Positions 10,063 through 18,768 of a stretch of 64,000 nt of DNA are shown here, in pieces. The translations under genes were made by a program, and so were the position numbers. The notes under the pieces were generated by a model that searched no databases, was not told where the DNA came from, and saw only the letters and a program-made list of their open reading frames with translations. Every line of letters begins with the position of its first letter. The stretch's first letter is position 1. Origin of the DNA: Alphaproteobacteria bacterium (lineage in GTDB: Bacteria; Pseudomonadota; Alphaproteobacteria; Micropepsales; Micropepsaceae); NCBI GenBank assembly GCA_003139615.1, contig PLJH01000035.1, forward strand, positions 18,292 through 82,291, in the 5' to 3' direction.

Positions 10063-10268
10063 GAACAGACAAGGCGCGATTGCCGTATCGCGCAGCACAT
10101 GCACAGGATCGGAAATCATGGCGCTTCCCGAAAGCAGGCGACGCCAGCGTATCATGACCCGAACCGGAGTCCCCAGGCTGCAAATACAGCCCAAACCCGC
10201 TCGCCCTTCGTGGCGCACAGCGATCGATCTTGCTACACTGACGGAGAAACCAAACTCCGGAACTGACG

Positions 10269-11018
10269 ATGCTCGATCTCTATTACTGGCCGACACCCAA
10301 CGGCAAGAAGGTCACGATACTGCTTGAGGAATTGGAAGTTCCCTACACGGTCAAGCCGGTGAACATCGGACGCGGCGATCAGTTCACGCCGGAGTTTCTC
10401 AAAATTTCGCCCAACAATCGTATGCCGGCTCTTGTCGATACGGAACCCAAGGGCGGCGGTGCGCCGGTCACCCAGTTCGAATCCGGCGCTATCATGATGT
10501 ATCTCGCCGAAAAATACGGACGCTTCTGGCCGCAGGACGTTCACGGAAAATGGGACGTCGTCCAATGGATGATGTGGCAGATGGGAAATCAGGGCCCGAA
10601 ATTCGGCGAACAGGGCCATTTCTTCCGCGCCTCGCAAGATCCGAAAAATACCGGCGACTTCAGCTATGCCAACACGCGCTTCGGCAATGAAGTGCATCGA
10701 CTTTACGGCGTGATGAATCTCGGTCTCTTCGGCAAGCGTTATCTGGCTGCGAACGAATACACGATCGCCGACATGATTTGCTACCCGTGGGCTGCCGGCT
10801 GGAAGCTGCGCAAGATCGAGCTCGACGAATTCCCGCACGTCAAACGCTGGATCGAAGAGCTTGAACAGCGGCCGGCCGTGATCAAGGGGATGGCCGTGAG
10901 CGCTGGCGAACCGGAAGACCCGAACCGGATTTCCGACGCCGAAAAAGCGCGCCGCGCCGGACTGCTCTACAATCAGCGCGCCACGCCCATTCCGGCGGAG
11001 TGGTCTGCGAAAAAGTAG
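10269..11018 (+). CDS. Glutathione S-transferase (YfcG/YghU-like)
   Basis: 249 aa. Starts MLDLYYWPTPNGKKVTILLEE, the thioredoxin-fold N-domain of the Nu-class/YfcG type, where the TPNG segment replaces a catalytic Ser/Cys/Tyr. The glutathione-binding NNRMPALVD (cis-Pro) and QFESGAIMMYLAEKYG (Glu-Ser contact) are present. The helical C-domain has the N-cap YTIADMICYPW. Such enzymes reduce disulfides and peroxides with glutathione. A C-terminal extension after the domain (SDAEKARRAGLLYNQRA) is usual for the group. Monocistronic as far as can be seen. Confidence 0.9.
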   Translation: MLDLYYWPTPNGKKVTILLEELEVPYTVKPVNIGRGDQFTPEFLKISPNNRMPALVDTEPKGGGAPVTQFESGAIMMYLAEKYGRFWPQDVHGKWDVVQWMMWQMGNQGPKFGEQGHFFRASQDPKNTGDFSYANTRFGNEVHRLYGVMNLGLFGKRYLAANEYTIADMICYPWAAGWKLRKIELDEFPHVKRWIEELEQRPAVIKGMAVSAGEPEDPNRISDAEKARRAGLLYNQRATPIPAEWSAKK

Positions 11019-11081
11019 GAGCGACCCTCGAATTCCGCGTCGCAACCCTCTAGGCTCGCGCGTCCTTGGGGGAGTTTTCGC

Positions 11082-13130
11082 ATGTTCCTACGTTTCGCGG
11101 CGTGTCTCGCGCTGGCTTTGGCGATTGTCGTACCCGCCGAGGCGCGACCGTTTACGGCAAAGGATATGGCGACCCTGGATCGGATGTCCGATCCTCACAT
11201 TTCCCCGGATGGTCGCTTCATCGCCTATAATGTGCGCTCGACCGATTGGGATGCCAATCGTGGCGTCAATGCGCTCTGGGTGATGGAGCGCGGCGCTGCG
11301 GGATCGCCGCCGCGCCTGATCCGCGACCAGGAAAAGGCAGGGACGCAACCGCGTTGGTCGGACGACGGCGCGTGGCTCTATTTCCTGTCGAGCCGATCCG
11401 GATCGGTGCAGCTGTGGCGCGCACCCGCGGGTGGCGCCGAGGCAAAACAGGTCACCAACCTGCCGCTCGATGTTGCGTTTTATCGTCTCGCTCCGGACAG
11501 CCGCACGATCGTGGCCGCGATCAACGTGTTTCCGGATTGCGACACGCTCGCCTGCAGCAAGGCGAAGCAGGAAGCGAAAACGAAGGTCAAAGCGACCGGC
11601 ACGATTTATGATTCTGCCACGCCAAGGTTCTGGGACACTTACCTCGACGGCCGCTATCTCAATCTGTTTGCGATCAAGCTGAGTGCCGATGCGCCCGCCA
11701 CGGATGCGAAAGCGCTGACGCGCAATTATCAGGCCGACATTGTGTCCCGGCCCGAAGGCGACGATTCCTCTTTCATTGTGACTCCCGACAGCGCGAACGT
11801 GATCTTTGGCGCGCGCCCCTCCGGCTCGGCGCAAGGCCTGGGCGATCCCAGCAGCCTCTATATCGTTCCCATCGACGGGAGCGCCGCCGTGCGGCGGATC
11901 GATTCCACTGCAACGACATCGGACGAGGCGCCGGCCCTTTCTCCCGACGGCGCACAACTCGCTTTCCTGTCGCAAACCGGTTCCGTATTTGCCGCGCCGC
12001 GCGCGCATGTGATGCTTCGCGACACGAAGAGCGGGAAGACGCGCGATTTGGCGCCGAATTTCGATCGCTCGCCCACAAGGCTCGACTGGTCCACGGACGG
12101 CACAACGCTTTATGCCGTCGCCGACGATGTCGGACAGACGCGCATATTCGCGATCAACACGACCAACGGAGCGGCGAAGCCGCTGACCGGCGACGGGCAT
12201 GTCAGCGGATTGGATGTCGGCAGGTCTGCGCTGATCTACAGCCGCGATGCGCTCGATTCTCCGTCCCAGGTTTACGCGCTTGGCGACAATGGCGCAGCGC
12301 ATCAACTCACGCATGTGGGTGAAGAGACCCTCGCGCAGACGCCCATGTCGAGCTACGAACAGTTCAGCTTCACCGGCTGGAACGGTGAAACCGTTCACGG
12401 CTTTGTCATGAAGCCCACCGATTTCAAATCCGGCCACAAATATCCCGTAGCGTTCCTGATCCACGGCGGACCCTATGGCTCGTTCGGCAATGCCTGGAGC
12501 TATCGCTGGAATCCGCAAGTCTGGGCCGGCATGGGCTACGCATCCGTGATGATCGATTTTCATGGCTCCAGCGGCTATGGCGAGGCTTTCGCGAAGTCGA
12601 TCATCGGCCATTGGGGCGACCGGCCGCTTGAAGATTTGCAGAAGGGTTGGACTTACGCGCTTGCGCAATATCCCTTCCTCGACGGCGACCATGCCTGCGC
12701 GCTGGGCGGTTCCTATGTCGGCTACATGATCGACTGGATCGCGGGCAACTGGGCCAAACCGTGGAAATGCCTCGTCGATCATGACGGCGTGTTCGATATC
12801 CGCCTGATGTCCTATTCGACGGACATTCCGGGATTCCAGCAGGCGCAGAACGACGCGCCCACATGGTCGGCGCCCGATGTGGTCGAGCGATTCAATCCGA
12901 TCGATCATGTGGCCGAATGGTCGGCGCCGATCCTCGTCGTGCACAGCGGAACCGACGATCGCGTGCCGCTCGATCAGGGCATGGGCGCCTATGGCGCGGC
13001 ACAGTTGCGGCACGTGCCCAGCGAACTGCTCTATTTCCCGGACGAAAACCACTGGGTGCTGAAGCCGCAGAATTCCGTGATGTGGTATGCGACAGTGCAG
13101 GCCTGGATGAAGCGTTGGCTGGGAAATTGA
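11082..13130 (+). CDS. Exported S9-family peptidase (acylaminoacyl/dipeptidyl peptidase type)
   Basis: 682 aa with signal peptide (MFLRFAACLALALAIVVPAEA). Residues about 30-400 form a WD-like propeller (SDPHISPDGRFIAY, APALSPDGAQLAF), followed by the catalytic alpha/beta hydrolase domain: oxyanion region LIHGGPYGSFG, nucleophile Ser544 in GGSYVGYM, acid in GTDDRVPLDQG, histidine in ENHWVL. The box normally reads GGSYGGYM; here Val replaces the second Gly, which is unusual. Likely cleaves peptides in the periplasm, feeding the prolidase-like enzyme encoded 27 bases downstream. AGGGGGAGTTTTCGC-type leader ahead of the ATG. Confidence 0.88.
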   Translation: MFLRFAACLALALAIVVPAEARPFTAKDMATLDRMSDPHISPDGRFIAYNVRSTDWDANRGVNALWVMERGAAGSPPRLIRDQEKAGTQPRWSDDGAWLYFLSSRSGSVQLWRAPAGGAEAKQVTNLPLDVAFYRLAPDSRTIVAAINVFPDCDTLACSKAKQEAKTKVKATGTIYDSATPRFWDTYLDGRYLNLFAIKLSADAPATDAKALTRNYQADIVSRPEGDDSSFIVTPDSANVIFGARPSGSAQGLGDPSSLYIVPIDGSAAVRRIDSTATTSDEAPALSPDGAQLAFLSQTGSVFAAPRAHVMLRDTKSGKTRDLAPNFDRSPTRLDWSTDGTTLYAVADDVGQTRIFAINTTNGAAKPLTGDGHVSGLDVGRSALIYSRDALDSPSQVYALGDNGAAHQLTHVGEETLAQTPMSSYEQFSFTGWNGETVHGFVMKPTDFKSGHKYPVAFLIHGGPYGSFGNAWSYRWNPQVWAGMGYASVMIDFHGSSGYGEAFAKSIIGHWGDRPLEDLQKGWTYALAQYPFLDGDHACALGGSYVGYMIDWIAGNWAKPWKCLVDHDGVFDIRLMSYSTDIPGFQQAQNDAPTWSAPDVVERFNPIDHVAEWSAPILVVHSGTDDRVPLDQGMGAYGAAQLRHVPSELLYFPDENHWVLKPQNSVMWYATVQAWMKRWLGN

Positions 13131-13157
13131 CCGCTTCGATCACGAAGGAGTCCGCAA

Positions 13158-14399
13158 GTGACCTCTCATAGCATTGTCATTCACGCAGGCACCTTGCTTG
13201 CGAACGCGGGCGAAGCACCCAAGACCAAGCAAAGCCTCCTGATCGAAGGCGGACGGATCAAGGAAGTCTCGTCCGGCTTCGTCGCCCCGCCGCAAGATGC
13301 GAAACTGGTCGATCTCAGCGACAAGTTCGTGCTGCCCGGCCTGATCGATTGCCATGTGCATCTGACGGGCCAGTTCGATCGCGGTTATCGCATGCGCATG
13401 GTCGAAGACTCCGATCCCAAGATCGGATTCAACGCCGCGCACAATGCGTCGCTCACGCTGGCGGCGGGCTTCACGACCGTGCGAGACGTGGGCGCGCTTG
13501 GCAATCCGGATGTGATCTTCGCGCTGCGCGCCGCAATCGCAGAAAAGAAGGTGGCGGGTCCGCGCGTGCTTTGCGTGGGCGACATCCTTTCGCCGACCGG
13601 CGGCCATGGCCAGACTTACGGTTATCGCCACGATGTGTGCGCGTGCGTGCAATCGACATCCGGCATTTGCGACGGCATCGACGAATGCCGCCGCGCGGTG
13701 CGCCGGCAGGTGAGCCAGGGCGCGGATGCGATCAAATTCGTGGCGACGGGGGGTGTGCTCTCCGATATCAAGGCGGGTCTCGACCAGCAATTCACCACCG
13801 ACGAAATCCGCACCATCATCGAGACCGCACACAATCTGGGCCGCCGCGTAGCAGCCCATGCGCATGGCGCGGCCGGAATCAATGCGGCGCTCGAAGCGGG
13901 CGTGGATTCGATCGAACACGGCAGTTTCATGGACGACCGCTCCATCGAATTGTTCCTGGCCAAAGGCGCGTTTCACGTTCCGACAATCATTGCCGGTGTC
14001 ACGGCATCCGAAATGGCGGAGCGCGAGGGCGAGTTACCGCCGGCCATGGCCGAGAAAGCGCGGATCGTCGGCAAGAAGATCAAGGAGGCGCTGTCCCGCT
14101 CCCACAAGGCCGGCGTGACGATCGCCTTCGGGACGGACATGGGCGTCGGCCCGCACGGACAGAACGCGCGCGAATTCGGCTTGCTTGTCGAGGCCGGCAT
14201 GTCCCCGCGCGAAGCGATTCATGCAGCGACGATCAATGCCGCGAAGCTCCTCAACATCTCCGACGAGGCGGGGACTATTGCAGCGGGCAAGACCGCCGAT
14301 GTGATCGCCGTGGATTCCAGCCCGCTCGAAAATGTCGCGGTGCTGGAACGCGTCAGCTTTGTGATGTCCCGCGGCGACGTTTTCCGGAGCGCGAACTAA
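13158..14399 (+). CDS. Prolidase-like metal-dependent amidohydrolase
   Basis: 413 aa, GTG start with AAGGAG eight bases upstream. Amidohydrolase superfamily: HxH in DCHVHLTG, the metal-bridging (carboxylated) lysine in AIKFVATGG, histidines in AAHAHGAAG and SIEHGS, and aspartate in FGTDMGVG. Family members of this shape (Xaa-Pro dipeptidase-like/Sgx9260 type) hydrolyse N-acyl or Xaa-Pro dipeptides. No signal peptide, so cytoplasmic. It follows the S9 peptidase by 27 bases and precedes a GPH-type transporter by 65 bases, so a peptide-scavenging operon is likely. Confidence 0.85.
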   Translation: MTSHSIVIHAGTLLANAGEAPKTKQSLLIEGGRIKEVSSGFVAPPQDAKLVDLSDKFVLPGLIDCHVHLTGQFDRGYRMRMVEDSDPKIGFNAAHNASLTLAAGFTTVRDVGALGNPDVIFALRAAIAEKKVAGPRVLCVGDILSPTGGHGQTYGYRHDVCACVQSTSGICDGIDECRRAVRRQVSQGADAIKFVATGGVLSDIKAGLDQQFTTDEIRTIIETAHNLGRRVAAHAHGAAGINAALEAGVDSIEHGSFMDDRSIELFLAKGAFHVPTIIAGVTASEMAEREGELPPAMAEKARIVGKKIKEALSRSHKAGVTIAFGTDMGVGPHGQNAREFGLLVEAGMSPREAIHAATINAAKLLNISDEAGTIAAGKTADVIAVDSSPLENVAVLERVSFVMSRGDVFRSAN

Positions 14400-14464
14400 A
14401 GACGTCGCCGCGCCAGTACGGCCTGCGCGTCGGCGTCGTTTTCTGATCGGAGACATTTACCCTC

Positions 14465-15952
14465 ATGGTCGACAGCATCGCGGCCGAAGTCACCGCTGCC
14501 AGGACTGCGAGCGAAGACGCTGCCGGGGACGGCAGCGTCTTTCGTTTGAGTACGGGTCGCAAAGCCCTCTATGCCACGGGCGATCTGGCCGATGGCATCA
14601 TCAATGTTTCGCTGAACACCTATCTCCTGTTTTACCTGACGGAAGTCGTCGGGCTCTCGGGTTCGCTCGCAGGCGCCGCCGTTGCCACTGCTCTCATCGT
14701 CGATGCGGTCGCCGACCCACTGATCGGCTATATGACGGACAACACCCATTCGCGCTGGGGCCGCCGGCATCCCTATATGCTCTTCAGCATATTTCCGTTT
14801 GCGATCGGTTTCGCCGCCCTTTTTGCGGTCCCCAAATTTGCGACCACGCCGGAATTATTCGCGTATGTGCTGGGCGCCCTGCTCGTGCTGCGGATTTCCT
14901 ATTCCACCTTTATTCTTCCCTATGCTGCGCTCGGCGCTGAGTTGACCAGAGACTACGCCGACCGTTCGGTGCTGATGACGTTCAGAAGCTTCTTCAACAT
15001 CTGCGCGAACATTTCCTGCATCGTGATGGGATTCGGCATCTTCATGAGCGGCGCCACGGGGCTTCTCAACCGCGCAGGCTATATCCATTTCGGTTGGGCA
15101 GGCGCCGCCGTCATCCTGATCGGCGGACTGATTTCGGCCGCATCCACAGTGGGATTTCGCGCCCAACTCTATCAAGTCGCGCCCGCCGATCGTTCGGCCT
15201 CGGCCCGCTTCCTCGGAGAACTTCGCGATCTGTTTCGCAACAGTTCCTTCACGACCCTGTTCGTCACGATCCTGACCTTTTTCGTTGCGGCAGGAACTGC
15301 AATCAGTCTGCTGATTTACAGCTTCCGCTATTTCTGGGGCATGCCGACATCCGTCATCCAGCCGCTGGCGCTTGCGGGAACCGTCGGACTGATCATCGGC
15401 ATTCCCGTGTCGGCGATTCTGTTGCAGCGTTTCGAGAAGCGGGACATTTGCGTAATCGGCATCGCGCTGCTGTGCCTCTGTCAATTTTTGCCGCCCGTCC
15501 TCAAGCTCGCCGGGTTCATGCCGGGCCTCGGGCTCGCGCTCTATACGATCCTGGGCACCGTGGGCGTTTTGTCGAGCTGCGTGATTACGTCCACCGCGAT
15601 CGCATTCGGTTCGATGTTGATCGATGCGGCTGACGAGCACGATTTGCTGTTCGGCGTCCGCCGCGAGGGCCTTTATTTCGCCAGCCTCACTTTTTCCGTC
15701 AAAGCCGCCGTGGGCGTGGGCGCGCTGTTTGCCGGGGTGGCATTGGATGTGATCGGATTTCCGAAAGATTTGGCGATGCATCCCAACGCGATTATTCCGC
15801 CCGGGACGGTGCGGGCCATCGGCCTGATCGCGGGCCCGTTCACGGCCATGATCTGCCTGACGTCGGCGCTGGTTTTGACGCGCTACCGCCTCACCAAGGA
15901 GAACCTGCTCCGTGTCCAGAGGCAGTTGAAGGAGCGATCTGAAGCCCTGTGA
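14465..15952 (+). CDS. GPH-family (MFS) cation symporter
   Basis: 495 aa with about twelve hydrophobic segments. The start of the membrane region (ALYATGDLADGIINVSLNTY) and the loop DPLIGYMTDNTHSRWGRRHPYM are diagnostic of the glycoside-pentoside-hexuronide:cation symporter family; the C-terminal half has GMPTSVIQPLALAGTVG and the typical DAADEHDLLFGVRREG loop. Substrate is not readable, but the following GH172 gene makes a glycoside plausible, while the two preceding enzymes would suit peptides. Confidence 0.85.
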   Translation: MVDSIAAEVTAARTASEDAAGDGSVFRLSTGRKALYATGDLADGIINVSLNTYLLFYLTEVVGLSGSLAGAAVATALIVDAVADPLIGYMTDNTHSRWGRRHPYMLFSIFPFAIGFAALFAVPKFATTPELFAYVLGALLVLRISYSTFILPYAALGAELTRDYADRSVLMTFRSFFNICANISCIVMGFGIFMSGATGLLNRAGYIHFGWAGAAVILIGGLISAASTVGFRAQLYQVAPADRSASARFLGELRDLFRNSSFTTLFVTILTFFVAAGTAISLLIYSFRYFWGMPTSVIQPLALAGTVGLIIGIPVSAILLQRFEKRDICVIGIALLCLCQFLPPVLKLAGFMPGLGLALYTILGTVGVLSSCVITSTAIAFGSMLIDAADEHDLLFGVRREGLYFASLTFSVKAAVGVGALFAGVALDVIGFPKDLAMHPNAIIPPGTVRAIGLIAGPFTAMICLTSALVLTRYRLTKENLLRVQRQLKERSEAL

Positions 15953-16010
15953 TGCTTCGGCCCGGCAGTCCGATATTCCATTGATGCAATCGCGCAACTG
16001 GAGGCAATCC

Positions 16011-17129
16011 ATGTCCGAATTCTCCGGACTCGGTCTTAATCTCGGCAATCTCTCGCGCCTGTCGACGGCGAAATCGCGCTCGATCAGCCCGGAGAATTTC
16101 ACCGGCGAAAAGGGCAAAGGCGGGATGGCGATCAACGGTCCGGCCGCCAACGCAGCGCGCGGCCTGGGTCAGGGGTGGAAAATTTCGCCCTACATCCTGA
16201 TCGACGCGGGCAAGACATTCACGCTTGCCGACATCGAAGGCGAAGGCGCGATCCGGCAAATCTGGATGACGCTCGCGCGCGGCAAATGGCGCCACACGAT
16301 CCTGCGCATCTATTGGGACGATCAGGATCAACCGTCCGTCGAATGCCCGGCCGGAGATTTCTTTGCCTGCGGCTGGGAGGAATACGCACAAGTCTCTTCG
16401 CTTGCCGTCTGCGTCAATCCGGGCCGCGCGTTCAATTGCTATTGGGAAATGCCGTTTCGCAAGCGCGCCCGCATCACGATGGAAAATCTCAGCGACGAGC
16501 AGATTTACGTCTATTATCAGATCAATTACGCACTGACGGCCGTGCCCGAAGATTGCGCCTATTTTCACGCGCAGTTTCGCCGCACCAACCCCCTTCCCTA
16601 CAAACAAGACTACACGATCCTCGATGGCGCGAGCGGGCGCGGCCACTATGTCGGCACCTATATGGCCTGGGGCGTGAACAATTCCGGCTGGTGGGGCGAA
16701 GGCGAGATCAAATTCTTTCTCGACGGCGACAAGGAATTCCCCACCATCTGCGGCACAGGCACCGAGGATTATTTCTGCGGCGCCTACAATTTCGATCCGG
16801 GCGGATTCAAGCGCGCGGCGGGGCAAGACGGCATTCCCGGCTATGTGGAATTCAACACGCCTTATGCCGGCCTGCCACAGGTGATCCGTCCCGACGGTGT
16901 CTACAAATCGCAGACGCGCTTCGGCCTGTATCGCTGGCACATCATGGACCCGATCCGCTTCGAGACCGATCTGCGCGTCACGATTCAGGCGCTCGGCTGG
17001 CGCACGCACAAGGACCGCCAATATCTACCGCTGCAGGACGACATCGCGTCGGTGGCATTCTGGTACCAGACATTGCCCACAGCCGCGTTTCCGGCATTGC
17101 CGGATCGCGACTATCTCGAAGTCATCTGA
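16011..17129 (+). CDS. GH172 (DUF2961) family protein
   Basis: 372 aa; start at ATG after TGGAGGCAATCC. The whole chain matches the DUF2961 layout, now classed as glycoside hydrolase family 172: GEGAIRQIWMT near residue 75, YWDDQDQPSVECPAGDFF near 105, and the conserved GTGTEDYFCGAYNF box with the proposed catalytic glutamate. Characterised members are fructofuranosidase/arabinofuranosidase-type enzymes that assemble as rings. No signal peptide, so a cytoplasmic role behind the GPH transporter gene is reasonable. Actual substrate not deducible. Confidence 0.85.
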   Translation: MSEFSGLGLNLGNLSRLSTAKSRSISPENFTGEKGKGGMAINGPAANAARGLGQGWKISPYILIDAGKTFTLADIEGEGAIRQIWMTLARGKWRHTILRIYWDDQDQPSVECPAGDFFACGWEEYAQVSSLAVCVNPGRAFNCYWEMPFRKRARITMENLSDEQIYVYYQINYALTAVPEDCAYFHAQFRRTNPLPYKQDYTILDGASGRGHYVGTYMAWGVNNSGWWGEGEIKFFLDGDKEFPTICGTGTEDYFCGAYNFDPGGFKRAAGQDGIPGYVEFNTPYAGLPQVIRPDGVYKSQTRFGLYRWHIMDPIRFETDLRVTIQALGWRTHKDRQYLPLQDDIASVAFWYQTLPTAAFPALPDRDYLEVI

Positions 17130-17138
17130 GGAACGCCC

Positions 17139-17249
17139 GTGTCGTCATTGGTTTATATCGCCGGCGTCGCGATGACGCCCTTCGTCAGGCCCAGCGCGGG
17201 CGCCGTCTATCTCGGCATGGGATGCAAGCCGGCAATGTCAGCGATGTAG
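17139..17249 (+). pseudogene. Stub of a thiolase-family gene
   Basis: A GTG with a good ribosome site (GAGGAACGCCC), 10 bases after the GH172 stop, opens a 36-codon frame whose first ~18 residues, SSLVYIAGVAMTPFVRPS, look like the N-terminus of a thiolase/acetyl-CoA acetyltransferase-like protein (usual pattern VYIVGVGMTPFGK). Similarity stops there and the frame ends at TAG. The rest of the gene is missing, so this is probably a deletion remnant. The tail-to-tail TPR gene begins its stop 28 bases on. Confidence 0.45.
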
Positions 17250-17276
17250 GCGGGCACCAGTCAATGGCGGGCCGGG

Positions 17277-18671
17277 TTATGGTTGCCGGTTGGAAGGCCA
17301 CGCCAGCGTCATCAATCTCAGCCGGCCGGCGAAAAGGGTTTCGTCGCCGCCGGAGAGAATGCGCACGCAGCCATCGTAGAATTGGGGCGTGAAGAGGGGC
17401 ATGTACTGCAGGACGTCGCGCATCGCGACTTGTGCTTCGTCGATGCGATCCTGGGCGGCAAGCGCCAGGGCGAGCGTGATCCAGGCCCAGGGGTTTTTGC
17501 CGCCACCGGCGATCGCCTTGCGCGCGCAGTCTTCGGCCTGCACGAAATTTCCGGTCCCGATTTCGATGTCCGCGCGCGCCAGATCGTAGACGCTGCGATA
17601 CACGTCGTGCAGGCCGCGGCGCTCAAGCTGATCCATCTCGGCCAGCGCCGGCATGGGGGAGCCGCTGTGAAGCAACGCGTAGGCGAGATTGATATGCAAC
17701 GGCACTTCGTTCGGAAGCTGGGCGAAAGCGCGCCGCAATACCGGCACAGCCGCCTTCGGCTCGCCGGTCCACAAGAGACAGGCACCCTGGGCTGCGACAA
17801 TCGACGGGTCATTGGGCGCCAGTTCGAGCGCACGCTCGATGCAGCTGCGCGCATACCGGCTGATTTCGGTGAAATTCACATCGGGATCGTAGAGCCAGCC
17901 GAACGCGAGGCCATGACCCATCTGCGCCCAGAGATGGGCCGAATCGGGATATTTCTCCAGCGCCTGACCTAGAATGCGCACCGCGGATTCGCCATCCTGG
18001 CTCGTCGCCCATTTGACGGCCGAGCGGGCGAGAAACTCCCAGGCCTGAAGGGACTCCGTCTTCGCCGCGCCGGCCGCATCCTCGCGGAAAAAATGCGAGG
18101 TGAGCGCGGTCGCGATGCTATGGCCGATTTCATCCAGCGCTTTGGCGGCGTCGGCAAAGTTGCCGTTGAGCGTCTCCGCCCAGACATGCGCACCGCTCTG
18201 CGCATCGATCAGCTGCGCGTTCACCCGCAAGCTTTCACCGACGCGGCGAACACTGCCTTCCAGCACAAAATGCACGCCCAGCTCGCGGCCGACATCGCGC
18301 ACATTGGGTCTCTTGTCCTTGTAGGCGAAGCTGGAATTGCGCGCGATGACGAACAGTCTGCGATCGCGCGACAGTTCAGTGATGATGTCCTCGCTCATGC
18401 CGTCGGCAGTGAATGCGAGGTCGCGGTCGTCGGACAGATTGTCGAAGGGCAGCACCGCGATCGAAGGGCGATCCATGACGACTGCCGGATGCGCGGCGCC
18501 GGCTTGCGGCCCGTGGCCGGGTTGGGCGCCGCGGCGGCGCGCGACGAGCATGCGCAAGCCATGGCCCAGCGGCGAAACGATCACACCGATGAGGACGACA
18601 AGCGCCGCAAGGCCGGACAGCAATTGCTCCCGGCCCTGAACCCAGTTGAGGAGTGCATCGAGCGTCGTCAT
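17277..18671 (-). CDS. TolB-like/TPR protein with N-terminal membrane anchor
   Basis: 464 aa. One hydrophobic segment (LLSGLAALVVLIGVIVSPLG, about residues 19-38) anchors it. Then comes the TolB-like domain often found in adenylate cyclases and CadC-type regulators (PSIAVLPFDNLSDDRDLAF...DIITELSR...FVIARNSSFAYK, ending GAHVWAETLNG). The C-terminal 250 residues are helical TPR-like repeats. The usual effector domain (cyclase or winged helix) before the TolB-like part is absent; only the membrane segment is there. May act as a periplasmic or scaffold module; role unknown. Confidence 0.75.
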   Translation of the reverse strand: MTTLDALLNWVQGREQLLSGLAALVVLIGVIVSPLGHGLRMLVARRRGAQPGHGPQAGAAHPAVVMDRPSIAVLPFDNLSDDRDLAFTADGMSEDIITELSRDRRLFVIARNSSFAYKDKRPNVRDVGRELGVHFVLEGSVRRVGESLRVNAQLIDAQSGAHVWAETLNGNFADAAKALDEIGHSIATALTSHFFREDAAGAAKTESLQAWEFLARSAVKWATSQDGESAVRILGQALEKYPDSAHLWAQMGHGLAFGWLYDPDVNFTEISRYARSCIERALELAPNDPSIVAAQGACLLWTGEPKAAVPVLRRAFAQLPNEVPLHINLAYALLHSGSPMPALAEMDQLERRGLHDVYRSVYDLARADIEIGTGNFVQAEDCARKAIAGGGKNPWAWITLALALAAQDRIDEAQVAMRDVLQYMPLFTPQFYDGCVRILSGGDETLFAGRLRLMTLAWPSNRQP

Positions 18672-18768
18672 GCCTGAGCATTTTAGGGGCAGCGGACCCA
18701 AACCCAGCTGTTATCGAAGCATGGCCGAAACACGCGCGATTGCAACCCGGGGCACGATGCCCGTTCGC

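Noticed and set aside
11088..13052. 654-codon minus-strand frame over the S9 peptidase
   Set aside because: Shadow of high GC third positions; no family pattern and no ribosome site.
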